This document shows positions 1 through 12,176 of a stretch of 64,000 nucleotides of DNA, in pieces. A program made the position numbers and the translations under genes. Below the pieces are notes generated by a model. The model was not told the DNA's origin and searched no databases. It worked only from the letters and a program-made list of their open reading frames with translations. How positions within the stretch are numbered: the first letter of the stretch is position 1; the number at the start of each line of letters is the position of its first letter. This stretch comes from Arenicola marina (taxonomy: Eukaryota > Annelida > Polychaeta > Arenicolidae). The stretch spans positions 72,794,119 through 72,858,118 of the forward strand of contig OZ025248.1 in the NCBI GenBank assembly GCA_964019135.1, read 5' to 3'.

Positions 1-428
1 ATATTTATGGTAATAATACGATAAGTGAGCTCATTGGTGTACCATATTTCAAGGTACCAGGTACCGTTATGCGTGACATCGCAGACAACCTATACTCAAG
101 GTAGCACTGTAGGACATCTAGCACTAAAATCGCGAAATCTGCCATTTCACCTTCCAGTTGGTCCAGGTTCGACTTGCCGGTCCTTTTTCACCAACAACCT
201 CACAGAGGCACCGTCTCTCACCAAGGCATGACCCCGTGTCTGTAGATTACTTCTCGTGAATTGCCGTGGGACATCCTGATCCCTTGACTGTACAGTATAT
301 TTCTTGTATCTATCTGCCCGAACCCCATATGACCACTTTAGTTCTCGTATCGACAGCATCTGGATCTCTGGAACTTCCTTTGACCGCAGTCTATATCTCT
401 TGCGGGGATGCAGCCTCTGTCCCGTCGC
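1..428 (-). other. Presumed 3' UTR / downstream flank of the ASB-type gene
   Basis: This stretch lies just downstream of the minus-strand stop codon of the ASB-type gene. I see no splice junctions, no protein similarity and no clear AATAAA on the minus strand, so the poly(A) site may lie outside the window. Open frames here are short and unconvincing. Confidence 0.4.
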
Positions 429-3400
429 CTACCAGTACTCGAGGTCCGAGTCGTTCTCGTCGCTGGAGAGATCCTCGCTGTCTGTGGCTCTCCCCCACGA
501 GCCGTCGATGTCCTCGTCGTAGAAGCCGCGGAACCAGTGCAGCTGCCGGAAGTCGCTGCAGAGTCGCTGACGAAAGAGCTCCAGCTCGAAGTAGCGGAGC
601 GCGTCCTGGGGCAGGTGCAACGTGCGGATCAGTCGCTCCAGTTTCGGCTTCGTCAAGATGTACTTCAGGTGGATGTCGAAGTGCCAAGGGTTGTCAATCT
701 CGCCCGGAAGCGTATCTCTCATCTGATAGCCGTCCGCCCGATGATACGACGATATGACGTCACTTGCGTAATCGGATTCCTCAATATTTGAGTGATTGTC
801 GCAGTCACGTGATTGACGCTGCTCATCGGCGTCGGAGGAATGACCGGAAGTGACCCCGCAGGCAAGTCCCGTAGAGGGCGACGTGGAAATTCGGGCGGAC
901 TTGCGGAGAACGTAGCGTTGGAAGATGTGTCGTACACAGAGCTGTCTGAGGCTGGAGGAAGTGCCTCCGAACATGAGCTTCAGCAGCTGAGGGCCGAGGG
1001 CCTCCAACTCATGGAACTCCGGGAAGTCCTCCTGGATCACATTCAGCAACTCAGTCGTTACGTCGGACGTTTGAGTGAAAACACCTGACAAAAGAAAAAC
1101 ATTTCACATTCACATGGATCATCCCAGTAAATTTTAAAAGATATTTATTGCGTTGTACTATGCATCTTATTGCCACGCAGTATTTTACCTCTTATAGATG
1201 TTCATGTCTAACGATTAACTAATGATTTACCTGAGGACATACCGGTCTGTTGTGCTACACAGAAAGAGGGCTGTATGATACGGACCTGATTACCACTTTG
1301 GATTATACATTTGATGTCAGTGAAATTACCATGATTAGAGGTACCACCGCCATCCCTAGTCAACCAAGGAGGACAATGATGTCGGTTATATATATCACAA
1401 GACGATTGTATCATACACATCGATATAGATTACATAGTTTACTACAATATGCCAAGCTGCACACACACTACATGTTCTTTTATTTTAAGTAAGACTATTA
1501 CATCTCTTATCGCGACTATGGGAGGGGTCAATGAAGAGAGGAGAAAGAGGAGCCAAGGCTTCGGGAGAAACGCCTTACTCCAAGAATGATAGGGGATCTG
1601 CAGCCTGCAGACACATGGAATTGCACCACGCGTAGTCCGTCCTCTTGGGCTGGCCAATCAGGGCACAATCGACAAGCTCGAAAGCTAACGATACGACAAT
1701 GGTATCCTAAAGCTGAGCGCACCTGAGTCTACCATGTGGGCCATGAAGTGGGTGTCCGCGATGTGGTGAGCCCGGTACTTGTCTCGGTGGTCGGAGATCA
1801 TGCGTCGGGAAAACAGAGCCGCAAACAGTGGAGAAACCCGCCTGCAACAGAACAGATTGGCTCAAACAGATCGGTGAGGTGCGCGTTGTTCCAAGTTACC
1901 AGCAACTAATTTAAGCATAATTGTCGTATTGCTCGCGATAGACCTCCGTTCCAATGGTCGATTCCGTCGATGCGAATATTTACAACGAAGATGGGACCAA
2001 ACATTTTTATCATTAAACTGAACACCAAGCACTGATAATCGTTTCCCTCACCGTAGGTGAAAGTGAAATAGTCACCATCGGTCGCATGGTAATAAGTTCT
2101 ATATAGTAGTAACAAGACTACAGTAATAACTTCGTGAAAAAACTGAAAAAAAACTGCATTTAAGCGGACACATGAATTATCAGATAGGTGACATTGAGAT
2201 TTCTCGGTCAGAGAGCGCTGATGACCGATGTACCATTATATAGTTCCAATCCAATAAATAACTTGGTGTTTATTGTTTACATGACACTTACCGTGTTCCG
2301 CCTTTGGGAAGCCACACACGACCTTTCAGAGATGGGTCGCAACCAGAGTTCAACAAGGTTAGACAACTTGTGAGGTCCCCTTTGACCATACAACTGAAGA
2401 GCGGGCACCAGTCATATTTGTTCTGCACATCGAGCTACAAACAGAAACCTCTATGGTCTTATGGAAACACGACGGCGCCTTGTATGTGACATTTTACTTT
2501 ATCCAATATACTCCGGTGGTATTTACATAGTATGCATACACGTAAAATAATGCCATACTGAAAATTAAATTATAATTTGTTTTTAGTGGACCAAAATTTT
2601 ATTTATGAAAGTAATTACCGATACGTCTTTCTGTTGTACGAGGTGCTGAAGGAAGTTCTCCTTCCCATCTAAGATGCAGCATTCATTGTAGGGGTCCGCG
2701 TCAGGATGAACTTCTAAGAAAGTTGACAACCCTACGAGAGAGATATATATATATCTTAGCTTCCTGTATTAAACTCGAATTTTTTACACGCTGTCAGTAG
2801 TAATATGTAATTTTACCATGTTGGTCTAAGGTGTTTTGTCTGTATCACGTTATATAGTAACAGACACACGAACTGACCAGCATACGTGATATAGGAACGG
2901 ACACACGAAATGGCCAGCACACGTGATATAGGAACGGACACACGAAATGACCAGCACACGTGATATAGGAACGGACACACGAAATGACCAGCACACGTGG
3001 TATAGGAACGGACACACGAAATGGCCAGCACACGTGATATAGGAACGGACATACGAAATGACCAGCACACGTGATATAGGAACGGACACACGAAATGACC
3101 AGCACACATGATATAGGAACGGACACACGAAATGACCAGCACACGTGGTATAGGAACGGACATACGAAATGGCCAGCACACGTGATATAGGAACGGACAC
3201 ACGAAATGGCCCGCGCACGTGATATAGGAACGGACACACGAAATGACCAGCACACGTGATATAGGAACGGACACACGAAATGACCAGCACACGTGGTATA
3301 GGAACGGACATACGAAATGGCCAGCACACGTGATATAGGAACGGACACACGAAATGGCCCGCGCACGTGATATAGGAACGGACACACGAAATGACCAGCA

Positions 3401-6400
3401 CTCTTGATATAGGAACGGACACACGAAATGGCCAGCACACGTGATATAGGAACGGACACACGAAATGGCCCGCGCACGTGATATAGGAACGGACACACGA
3501 AATGACCAGCACACGTGATATAGGAACGGACACGCGAAATGACCAGCACTCTTGATATAGGAACGGACACACGAAATGACCAGCACACATGATATAGGAA
3601 CGGACACACGAAATGACCAGCACACGTGATATAGGAACGGACACACGAAATGACCAGCACACGTGATATAGGAACGGACACACGAAATGACCAGCACACG
3701 TGACATAGGAACGGACACGCGAAATGACCAGCACACATGATATAGGAACGGACACACGAAATGACCAGCACACGTGATATAGGAACGGACACACGAAATG
3801 AGCAGCACTCATGATATAGGAACGGAAACACGAAATGACCAGCACACGTGATATAGGAACGGACATACGAAATGGCCAGCACACGTGATATAGGAACGGA
3901 CACACGAAATGACCAGCACACATGATATAGGAACGGACACACGAAATGATAGGCACACATGATATAGGAACGGACATACGAAATGGCCAGCACACGTGAT
4001 ATAGGAACGGACACACGAAATGACCAGCACACATGATATAGGAACGGACACACGAAATGACCAGCACACGTGATATAGGAACGGACACGCGAAATGACCA
4101 GCACTCTTGATATAGGAACGGAAACACGAAATGACCAGCACACGTGATATAGGAACGGACATACGAAATGGCCAGCACACGTGATATAGGAACGGACACA
4201 CGAAATGACCAGCACACGTGATATAGGAACGGACATACGAAATGGCCAGCACACGTGATATAGGAACGGACACACGAAATGGCCAGCACACGTGATCCTT
4301 GAACCCATATATCTGATCCGGATAACTCACCGAAAGGGAAGGGGTCACACAGCGCCCCTAGCGGCGTGTTTCCCTTGTGGTCCACGGCGTTGAGGGCCGC
4401 GCCGTTATCACAGAGAAGCTGCAGCATCCGGGAATCCTGACTGATCACAGCCGTCCGGTGCAGCAACGTCATCCGTAACTCGTCCAGGATGTTCGGGTCG
4501 CCTCCATTCCCTATGGACCGTGGGGGGTATCAGTGTTTGAGGCCACATCTGTGCACAAAAGGGCTAAGTGCAGCTAGCAAAGGAACCCTTATGATACACA
4601 ATGTTAAATGAAAGGACCAAAGCTGCCCCCCCCCCCCCACCCAGCAAACACATAACGTTTTTTAACGTTTTAAAATGGTTCTTACTAAGTTATAACTGTT
4701 TTAGAAACGTTACGAAAACGTTATGTGTTTCTGGGACAGAAACGGATGGGGTTTGGTCAGGCAACCAGTCCTGTGTATGCTACTTCTCCACCACAGTGGC
4801 TTCACCAACGAGTACACATTGGTCACTGCACTTTTGCATAAAACTTGAGCGTGGCGCTTCTATTTAAATTCGTCGCTGAAAATATGCCCAATAACCTAAA
4901 TTTTGTTATGATATCGATGCCATTCTATATGTCGAAAATGATCGAAACTGACGCGCTTGATTACAGATCCAGTTCACCTACGAATTAATTAATTTAGGCA
5001 AGAAAAAGGACGTAAACAATCTAACGTTCTTCGAAACCTACTAACCGAGCATGATGAAGGCGACATCACACAACTGTTCGATGACGTCACCAATATCGGT
5101 CAAGGAGCGGTTGTCTACGCCAATGACTGGCTGGGTCCAAGGATCCCAGCGTTCACGGCGGGACCTGGCACGCAGCAAGAAAATTATTTCTGACCATGTG
5201 CAAAATGGCTCAAAGCCGCCATAAAAAAAAACATGCAAGTATGTCCTACAATATGTCGTCAATGCACTTTATGACTATATTTGTAGTTTTACAAAAATTA
5301 GGTCTCCAAATATTCCCAATGCATACAGATTTACCCGTTATCATCCTGGATTTTGTCACTTATCATAGGGAGCTCATATTTTGCACAGTCATTAACTCCA
5401 CTTGACCGCCATTTGCTTTAATTACCTGAAGATATAAAAGTAACACATATTTTAGGCTTGATATGCGCAGGACATGAACCCACTCCACCTGCTATGTGAC
5501 GCCATTCATGTTGCCTACCATCTTTGCACACAGCGAGTCTTCAGAAAAAGTATCATTCACACAGACACAACATACCCAGAGGAGTCCTTCGACACATGAG
5601 ACGAGTGCGCAGTGATTGTGTTGTAAAACTCAACAATGAGCTCCAAGGCACTTTTTCCAGGTCCTCTGTATTCAGAACCAAAATATGTCTGGAAGATAAT
5701 AATGACGTTATTATCATGTTGGTACATACCAAAGACTCCATTATTAGGTATAGTATCAACGAAAGCACATGTATAACTGCATCAAGGACCGAGAAACGGA
5801 TCGTTAGAAGTATACCAGTACCTGTTACTTCCTTGGCATTTGTGATAAAATTTAATATATATATATATTGGTGTTGAGTAAAAATGAAATATAACATTAC
5901 TATCTAGCATAAATAGATAATACCAGCTTGGTGTAAAGTAAAGCAATAGAAAATGTACAGGTATACATTTGAACTTACAGCTGGTACCCTGAAGTTGACA
6001 GCTGCACCATGTTGGAGTAATAGGAGTGCAATTTTGAGGTGTCTTGGAGCAGGAATGTCTTCATCTTGCTCCGATCCACAAAGGGCAATGTAGAGAGGCG
6101 TTCGTTGGTAGCATCCTAGTTAGGGGGTGGAAGCAACAAAAAAAGACAAGAATGAGACAAATCTGTGCAAAGTAAATTTAAAATTATAAGACTATTGCAT
6201 AATGTAGTTCTACATGCTGGTACTGCAACACAATAAGCTAATGTTAATACATAATGATAGATAAATAAATTTACTGTTCTTTACAAATACCATACATACA
6301 GACGAAATGCATTAACTTATATAGCTAGAACTATACTCATGAATTCAAGTAACAATAATTGTAAAAGTAATAATATTTGTTAAGTTGATATATGTTATCA

Positions 6401-6573
6401 ATTAATATATCAATACATATAAAATAGATAAATTTACCTTCACTTAAATATGATGAATGTGCATTATCTTTGATGAGTCTTTCAGCAACAGACCACTGCT
6501 TTCTTTCTAAGGTCTGAGTCAGTTCTGTTTCATTAATTCCAAATTCCACATGAAAGACGTTATGACCAGCCAT
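429..6573 (-). CDS. Ankyrin-repeat and SOCS-box (ASB-type) protein, 571 aa, 9 coding exons
   Basis: This is probably a substrate receptor of a Cullin-5/Elongin B-C ubiquitin ligase. Coding exons, in gene order, are 6438-6573, 5979-6115, 5576-5688, 5046-5164, 4331-4510, 2619-2731, 2292-2434, 1723-1841 and 429-1084. They total 1716 nt, all junctions are GT-AG and all phases join. The protein starts MAGHNVFHVEF. An acceptor (TTTACAG) ends at 6615, so 6574-6614 is 5' UTR and a non-coding first exon should lie upstream. Ankyrin-like repeats are visible near residues 50-91 (RTPLYIAL, ALLLLQHGAAVNF) and 183-220 (TLLHRTAV, LLCDNGAALNAVDHKGNTPL), and a weaker one near 275-300. The C-terminus has an Elongin-binding BC box (SLRQLCVRHIFQRY, about residues 398-411) and a Cul5-box-like segment (RTLHLPQDALRYF, about 507-519). 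About 95 Ser/Asp-rich residues separate them, far more than in a normal SOCS box of about 40 residues. The tail is acidic. I cannot assign it to a numbered vertebrate ASB. Confidence 0.9.
2852..4296. repeat. 37-bp minisatellite in ASB intron 5, about 39 units
   Basis: The unit reads GTGATATAGGAACGGACACA followed by CGAAATGACCAGCACAC. Copies differ by a few recurrent substitutions (CACGTG/CACATG, GACC/GGCC, CACACG/CATACG). The array almost fills the intron between exons 4331-4510 and 2619-2731. Most units hold the palindrome CACGTG. Because 37 is not a multiple of 3, all three minus-strand frames cycle through the same 37-residue peptide and stay open, giving frames of 331 to 540 codons. These frames come from the repeat and are not independent genes. 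Confidence 0.97.
4601..4660. repeat. Poly(C) tract and surrounding intron
   Basis: A run of 13 C near 4627-4639 sits in the ASB intron between exons 5046-5164 and 4331-4510. Nothing else is recognised in this 535-bp intron. Confidence 0.6.
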
Positions 6574-6842
6574 TCTGGATCAAAGCAGCTTCCAGTGACC
6601 ATAAAGAAGTTAACCTGTAAATGAATTATAAACATTCGTTATAATTTTAACAATCGATGTAATACACTGTTGCATACATATATTGCCTCGGGAACAATTG
6701 TTATACAAGCAGCTTTGAAGAAAATAATATTAAGTAAAGGCATATTTTTTCCTCTGAATAATTAATTTATTAACTAATTTTATTAATTCAGTTTAATTGT
6801 TTAAAAAGTTGATTTGGCAAAAGCATCATAATGTTTGATGAA

Positions 6843-6903
6843 ATATGCACTGTAAATCAGTGGCAGGGTGGGGCAAGGAGCCCAAGCTGATTTACAGCAT
6901 ATG
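6843..6903. repeat. Short inverted repeat (stem-loop)
   Basis: The left arm TGTAAATCAG (6851-6860) is answered by CTGATTTACA (6887-6896), and the flanking ATATGC also pairs with GCATAT. The loop is G-rich. It could be a small foldback element or a relic of one. Confidence 0.5.
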
Positions 6904-6928
6904 TGATATTATTATACATATACAATAT

Positions 6929-7833
6929 ACCGTAAACGGTCTATTTGAAGCCGCAGCTTATATTAGGAAGTTAGAGGTTCCACTTTCCGGGTTTGAGACG
7001 CAAGTCAGGGTGCAGCTTTAAATATGGCCTTTTGCTGATTTAAAGTGAGCGTGGCGAGACAAGCCGGCGGGGTGGGGGGGTGGGGGGGGTAATACGAAAA
7101 TTACCCATGTTGCCGAAATAATGTATTGCATCATAACGTCATACAAGTAGGGAGATAATTAAACTTGAAAGCTGCATCGTAAGATGTTCTTTTCCTAGGC
7201 ATTGTGTTACCGTGGCAATCAAGACTGACACTGAGCTACTTGCGGTTGTGTTATTTATTACTACTGCCACGCGACTCCGCCCACACCTATTGTAGACCAA
7301 TGATCAGAGGCCAGGTTTCAGGTGGTGTAAATTGATATAGCTGGCACCAGTCTCGTACCAAATGCAATAACTTAATTGTGCCAGACAGAAACTTGATACT
7401 GGGTAGGTACAACAGTGATCATCATGAACATGCAGTAACAGCAAGGAGAGCCAGACACTGGTGTGACAATTGATAAGAGCTGCGATCGGAGAGGGAGAGG
7501 TGAATGTTGTTAGTAGTTGTGACTACTTGTAAAAATAATTAATTTACTTGACAAGGGCCAGGAGAGCCAGCCACTGGTGTGACACCTGAGAAAATGTGCG
7601 ATCGAGGAGGGAGAGGGGAATGTTGTTAGTAGTCGCGACTGCTTGTATAAACAAACAATTGGTTTCTTTGGAGGGACTGGATTAAGCAGGGATACAGGGG
7701 AGGGGGGCGGTTGAGAGGTCAAAGTCCAGGTACGGCTTATAATATGTAGTTTTCCGGAAATGGTTCTTGGTGCCTGCCAAGCCGATTAGGGTGCGGCTTC
7801 TAATATGTATGCGGCTTCAAATAGGCAGTTTAT
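6929..7833. mobile_element. Non-autonomous DNA-transposon-like (MITE) element, about 0.9 kb
   Basis: The left end reads ACCGTAAACGGTCTATTTGA and continues into AGCCGCAGCTTATATTAG. The right end, read on the minus strand, is ATAAACTGCCTATTTGAAGC continuing CGCATACATATTAG. The two ends therefore form imperfect terminal inverted repeats of about 35 bp. There is no transposase frame. Inside are a G-rich run (about 7070-7090) and a diverged tandem duplication (about 7444-7557 and 7560-7665, both with GAGAGCCAG.CACTGGTGTGA). A second, truncated copy of the right half lies at 50241-50384. The family was not identified and no target-site duplication is certain. Confidence 0.7.
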
Positions 7834-8115
7834 GTTATAATGGCAGATCCAGAAGGGATGGTGGAAGTAACAATGCCACCCAACCCTTTTTAACCTAGAT
7901 ATATAGCTTTCATACATGCTGATACCCAATACGAGAGAGCCTTGAAGTACAATCCACATAAGACCAGGAATTGGTAGAGGTATCTATGCATTGTATAGCA
8001 TTTTACCCTTATCAATAAAACGTCTACTAATAAAAGTAATGAAATGTAATTCTACAAGTATTGAACTTTTTTTTCGCTACTGGTCTTTGTTCATGTTCGT
8101 AAGTTTATTTTTTAT

Positions 8116-8262
8116 ATTTGCCTAATATTATTAGCCTTAATAATTAGGCCTAATATTATTAGCCTTTATAATTAGGCTTAATATTATTAGCCTATATAAT
8201 TAGGCCTATACTGTAGCCTAGTGTAGCCTAGTGTAGCCTAGCCTATAGTGTAGGCCTAATAT
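8116..8262. repeat. AT-rich short tandem/palindromic repeat
   Basis: Three or four copies of GCCTAATATTATTAGCC with variants, spaced by TAATAATTAG or similar, are followed by repeats of TGTAGCCTAG. The unit is itself nearly palindromic. It looks like simple-sequence expansion. Confidence 0.7.
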
Positions 8263-8675
8263 CAAAATTGGCTACAGCGACAAGTTACTTATCATCCCAT
8301 TGCCAACTGTCTTACAACAGTAACATCTTGTGTTTTAAGGCTACGTCTTATGCAGTTATCGGTTGCATCGTCACAGCCGTAGGCCTAATATCAAAAAAAA
8401 CCTTTCGGTTTCAACGACTAGAAGTGAACAAAGACCAAAGTCAGACCAACGTCCTTACAAAACAAAGTCAAAGATTTCATTCCGTATAAACATGTAAGCT
8501 TAGATCTAATGTAAGAAATACCGTATCTTTAGCACAAGTTCATCAGACCTACGCACTGGGATTTTCTTCGCATTTGCCAATCTTCAGAAAGAGTGACATG
8601 GATGTAAATAGCAATTAAATAGCATTATGCATTACTCATCGGCAACAACCACGGAGCTAAGTCCACAAAACGGCC

Positions 8676-8846
8676 ATGACAGTTACTACATTCACCCGGT
8701 ACGTGGCGCTAGTCGCCCTTGCCGCACCTTCTCACGCTGGTACCCGTGTTAACAATCTGCAGTTGAAGACCACCAGCTCAGAAACACCTAGACTGAAAAG
8801 TGTGACTTCTTTCGCTGTTTACGCTTATGATTCACTGGTGAGCTAG
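8676..8846 (+). CDS. Candidate first coding exon with signal-peptide-like start (uncertain)
   Basis: A 56-codon open frame starts at the ATG at 8676. Residues about 8-20 (RYVALVALAAPSH) resemble a signal peptide with a possible A|G cleavage site. After 54 codons the frame reaches CTG|GTGAGC, a good 5' splice donor at 8838, and then stops at 8844. The local GC content is higher than in the surrounding AT-rich DNA. No downstream exon was found and no family recognised. The same stretch could be the promoter or non-coding first exon of the ASB-type gene on the opposite strand, or chance. Confidence 0.2.
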   Translation: MTVTTFTRYVALVALAAPSHAGTRVNNLQLKTTSSETPRLKSVTSFAVYAYDSLVS

Positions 8847-10500
8847 TTTGACACCACCATATGTATTTAGCTGTGGTAGCCATATCACTATTACTTAATT
8901 ACCTGAGCACTGTCGAGAGATTTTAGCTATGTATTTTTTTTTTTTAGAAAAAATATCTGTTTCGCATGGGTATCCGTTAATACCGTGTGTCTATGGATCC
9001 GCCCCGTCCACCCACTCCCCACCCCCCGCCGTTAGTTACAGTACACACACAGCTTTTAAAGTAAAAAAAAACCCTTGACTTCGCTAATGAATGCTTATTT
9101 GGCGATTGATATATGTGAGCTGATTTGTTCTTTCCATTGTAAAAAGTCACTAAATATTATTCTCCATTTTAAATGAAATATTATTGGTAAGCTATATATG
9201 ATTCCATTAAAATGTTATTTATCCAATGTTTACCTTCCGTGAACAAATTGAAATGCCCCACATTAATTTGTTGTATTCGTCTTTCCTCTGCAGGCATTAT
9301 AATTAAACCCTACGTATATATCTAATAGCTTGATCAAGAAGTAAAATGGAACAAACACTCTCACAGTGGTATAATATGTGATAGCCTACAATGCGATATA
9401 TAACGTGTTGTAGAGTGCCAAGCACAAAATTTGACTTTGTTACATACCTACATTTAATTACGGGGACAAGGTGGATCTTTGTCATCAAAATGTAAACGTT
9501 TGCGCGCTCCATCTTTGCCGCAATGCCAGACAAGATCGGATTCAGATAAGCTGGAAAAGGGAGGGCCGGTTTCGAGTAATGGCCTAGCTTTTTGGTTTTC
9601 ATGTGTTAAATTTTAATATGAATAGGCATTGCCTAAGTTGCGAGCTCACCCAAATTAAAAAATAATAAAGGCCTAGATCTTAAAGCTGCTGTATCAACTG
9701 CAGCAGCCAGCTGTCCTAATCTTATAGGTTTCTAGACAACTAGACCCAAAACCAACACAGGTATAGTTGGTTTGAGGTTGAGTTAGCTTGGGGTCGAGTT
9801 GGCTTGGGGTTGAGTAGGTGATGGGTCGGGCATGTCGTGGGTCGAGTTGACTAGATGCTGTCTTATATCTGCTGTATTAGCTGAAGTAGTTTATATTCTT
9901 AAAACTACCTGTACTGAAATATCTTATTTAAGTTATAGAACTGATATTTTTATCTATTTCTTTTAATTAAAAATAAGATGGATGGCTTAGTTGTTTAACG
10001 ATAATATTTGGGCTTAAAGTCATATATGCAGAGAAATACTAAAATAAGTAGTTGCTTGAGTCTATAATTAATCATATTAGATCTATTTTATGATAATTAA
10101 TATCTTATTCATTTTTTATTCTTTTTTCCTTTTGCTAAAATTATATATAGGTTGATGAGATATTTTTAAATCAAGTTTATAGCTGGTCAGAGATTTATAG
10201 CAATCTATACCTATCTATGTACCAGTTATATATTCATAAAAAAGCTAAATATGCCCCAATATGGCCAACAAAAATTGATGACAACATGTCCATAAATATT
10301 TCTATTTATATTAGAAGGACTTTAATAGATCTATATCATTTCTATTAAAACTATTTTCAGCGGTAACACATGTCAGAAGTACAATGTATGTTTTATCATC
10401 ATCCGTCTTCTTCTATCATCCTAGATCTATACAATTTGCTACCAATGTAATATTGGTATCTCTCACAAAAAATGTTTTTAGACATAAAAAAAGATAAGTA
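8847..10500. other. AT-rich intergenic DNA, no gene seen
   Basis: I see no coding region here, only short unconvincing frames. A loose repeat of GGGTCGAGTTGGCTT-like words occurs around 9766-9850. Confidence 0.5.
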
Positions 10501-10509
10501 AACTGGGCA

Positions 10510-10605
10510 AATGTTACCAAATTTCCAGTGTATAAGTCACACCCAGCAATTTTGAGAAATTATTAGACTTGAGCCATAGATAAGTCGCACCAGTGTATAA
10601 GTAAA
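10510..10605. mobile_element. Fragment of an interspersed repeat (GTGTATAAGTCGCACC type)
   Basis: CAGTGTATAAGTCACACCCA and ATAAGTCGCACCAGTGTATA are two close versions of one terminal-like word. It resembles the GTGTATAAGTCGCAC ends of some invertebrate MITEs. It is too short to classify. Confidence 0.35.
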
Positions 10606-10805
10606 ATGAAGTAAACTGACCATATGTTGCCTATTGCCTATTTACCGGTAGACACTTTTACATGCTAAACCCTGTTTATTATGTATACTTGGTATCTCTA
10701 TTTGAAAGTAATACTGCTTGAGTAGGAGTAGTCCAGACAGTTTTCTGATCCTCAAAATGGTACACATTTGTGTTGCTTATCAATATGAACTACTAAAACC
10801 GTTGT

Positions 10806-10985
10806 TTCAGTAATTGTTGCCTTTTTTATTAACTTTTAATTCAATAATTGTTGTTTTTTTCTATTAAACTTTAAATCCAATAATTGTTTCCTTTTTTATT
10901 AAACTTTTAATTCAATAATTGTTGCCTTTTTTATTAAACTTTGTATTAAATAATTGTTGCCTTTTTTATTAATATTTTAATTATT
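10806..10985. repeat. AT-rich minisatellite, about 46-bp period, 4-5 units
   Basis: CAATAATTGTTGCCTTTTTT followed by ATTAAACTTTTAATT recurs four to five times with small changes. Confidence 0.85.
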
Positions 10986-11501
10986 TGTCAGCAAGGGGAT
11001 GTTGACAATACAAAGTACAACCATTTTTTGTGTGAATATACTCAAAGCTTGACATTTTAAGAGGGGCTGTTTAGTTTCGGGAAAAGGGATTTCATTCAAT
11101 ATTTGTTAAACTGTTGATATCCTAGCTATATTTTTGCCAGTGATATGTTTAAATTTCATGCCCAAATAGACTGGATACGAAAATATTTGTATGTCCTATA
11201 TTGTTTTGTGATGGTTATCTAGATCTATATTTGTTTGGCAGGGAAACCAGTTTTTGACAGTTTTTGACATTTGACATGTAAAATGATTGTATTGGGACAA
11301 TTTTAAACTTAAAATGTTGCTTTAAGGGGAATAAAATATATAATTCTGCATTTGATTAAAAATCGTAATAATGGCATTAATTGAAATAAGTTATATAGAT
11401 TAAAATCATTTAAAAATTAACAAAAATAGCACTGAAAAACAGCTTTTTTTTCAAATCATAGATGAGTGATATGGTTGTGAATAAATCTGAATTATCCTGG
11501 G

Positions 11502-12010
11502 GTGTCAAAAGTAGGCAAAATGTGTCAAAAAAAGGAAATAGTAAGTCATGTGAACGATATATAATAAAATATTCTTAAAATATTTACAGTTTTGGTTTAA
11601 ACTCCTGTTTAATTTTTCTCAATTAAACTCTTCAAATTATATATTTCAGGGGTGGAGGCATTTGAAATATAGGTTTGGAGTCTAGAAACCAGAATTAAAT
11701 TGTTATATTTAAAAAGACAAAAACTGCAGCTGAAATTTTGATGTCCTAGATATATGTGTCAGAATTAGGCAAAAGGTGTCAAATGTTAGGAAATAGTATA
11801 GATCTATGAACAATATATACCGGTAATAAAATATTTACAGTTTTTGTTTAAAATCCTATTTAATCTGTCTCAAATAAACTCTTCAAATTAGAGCTATATA
11901 TATTTCATGGGTGGAGGCATCTAAAATATAGGTTTGGAATCATAATAGAGACCAGAATTAAATTGTTATATTTAAAAAGGCAAAAACTGCAGCTGAAATT
12001 TGATGTCATA
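11502..12010. repeat. Tandem duplication of about 254 bp
   Basis: Two adjacent copies (11502-11755 and 11756-12010) share GTGTCA.AA.TAGGCAAAA, AACTCTTCAAATTA, GGGTGGAGGCAT, GAAACCAGAATTAAATTG in near-identical form (one copy has a small insertion), and AAAAACTGCAGCTGAAATTT. They differ by scattered substitutions and small indels, so the duplication is not recent. Confidence 0.85.
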
Positions 12011-12176
12011 TGGAAAATTTAGTGTTTACCCTACCTACTTTTTAGTTTTACAGTCACAGACAGTGGTGTAAAGCCAAAGGCCCCAATTGGCCCAAAATAA
12101 CTCGGTATAAACATGATTCCAAAAACATCAAAGTAAAATCTGCATTCCAAATAGCAATAGGCCTACTTCTGTCAGG

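Noticed and set aside
2813-4472. Minus-strand frames of 331-540 codons resembling a Cys-rich repeat protein
   Set aside because: They are the 37-bp array read in different frames. The real gene splices this array out, and both flanking exons join in phase without it.
5474-5599. Plus-strand frame MNPLHLLCDAIHVAYHL that looks like an ankyrin helix
   Set aside because: It is 41 codons in an intron of the ASB-type gene on the opposite strand. The ASB exons on both sides already join in phase, and it lacks splice partners.
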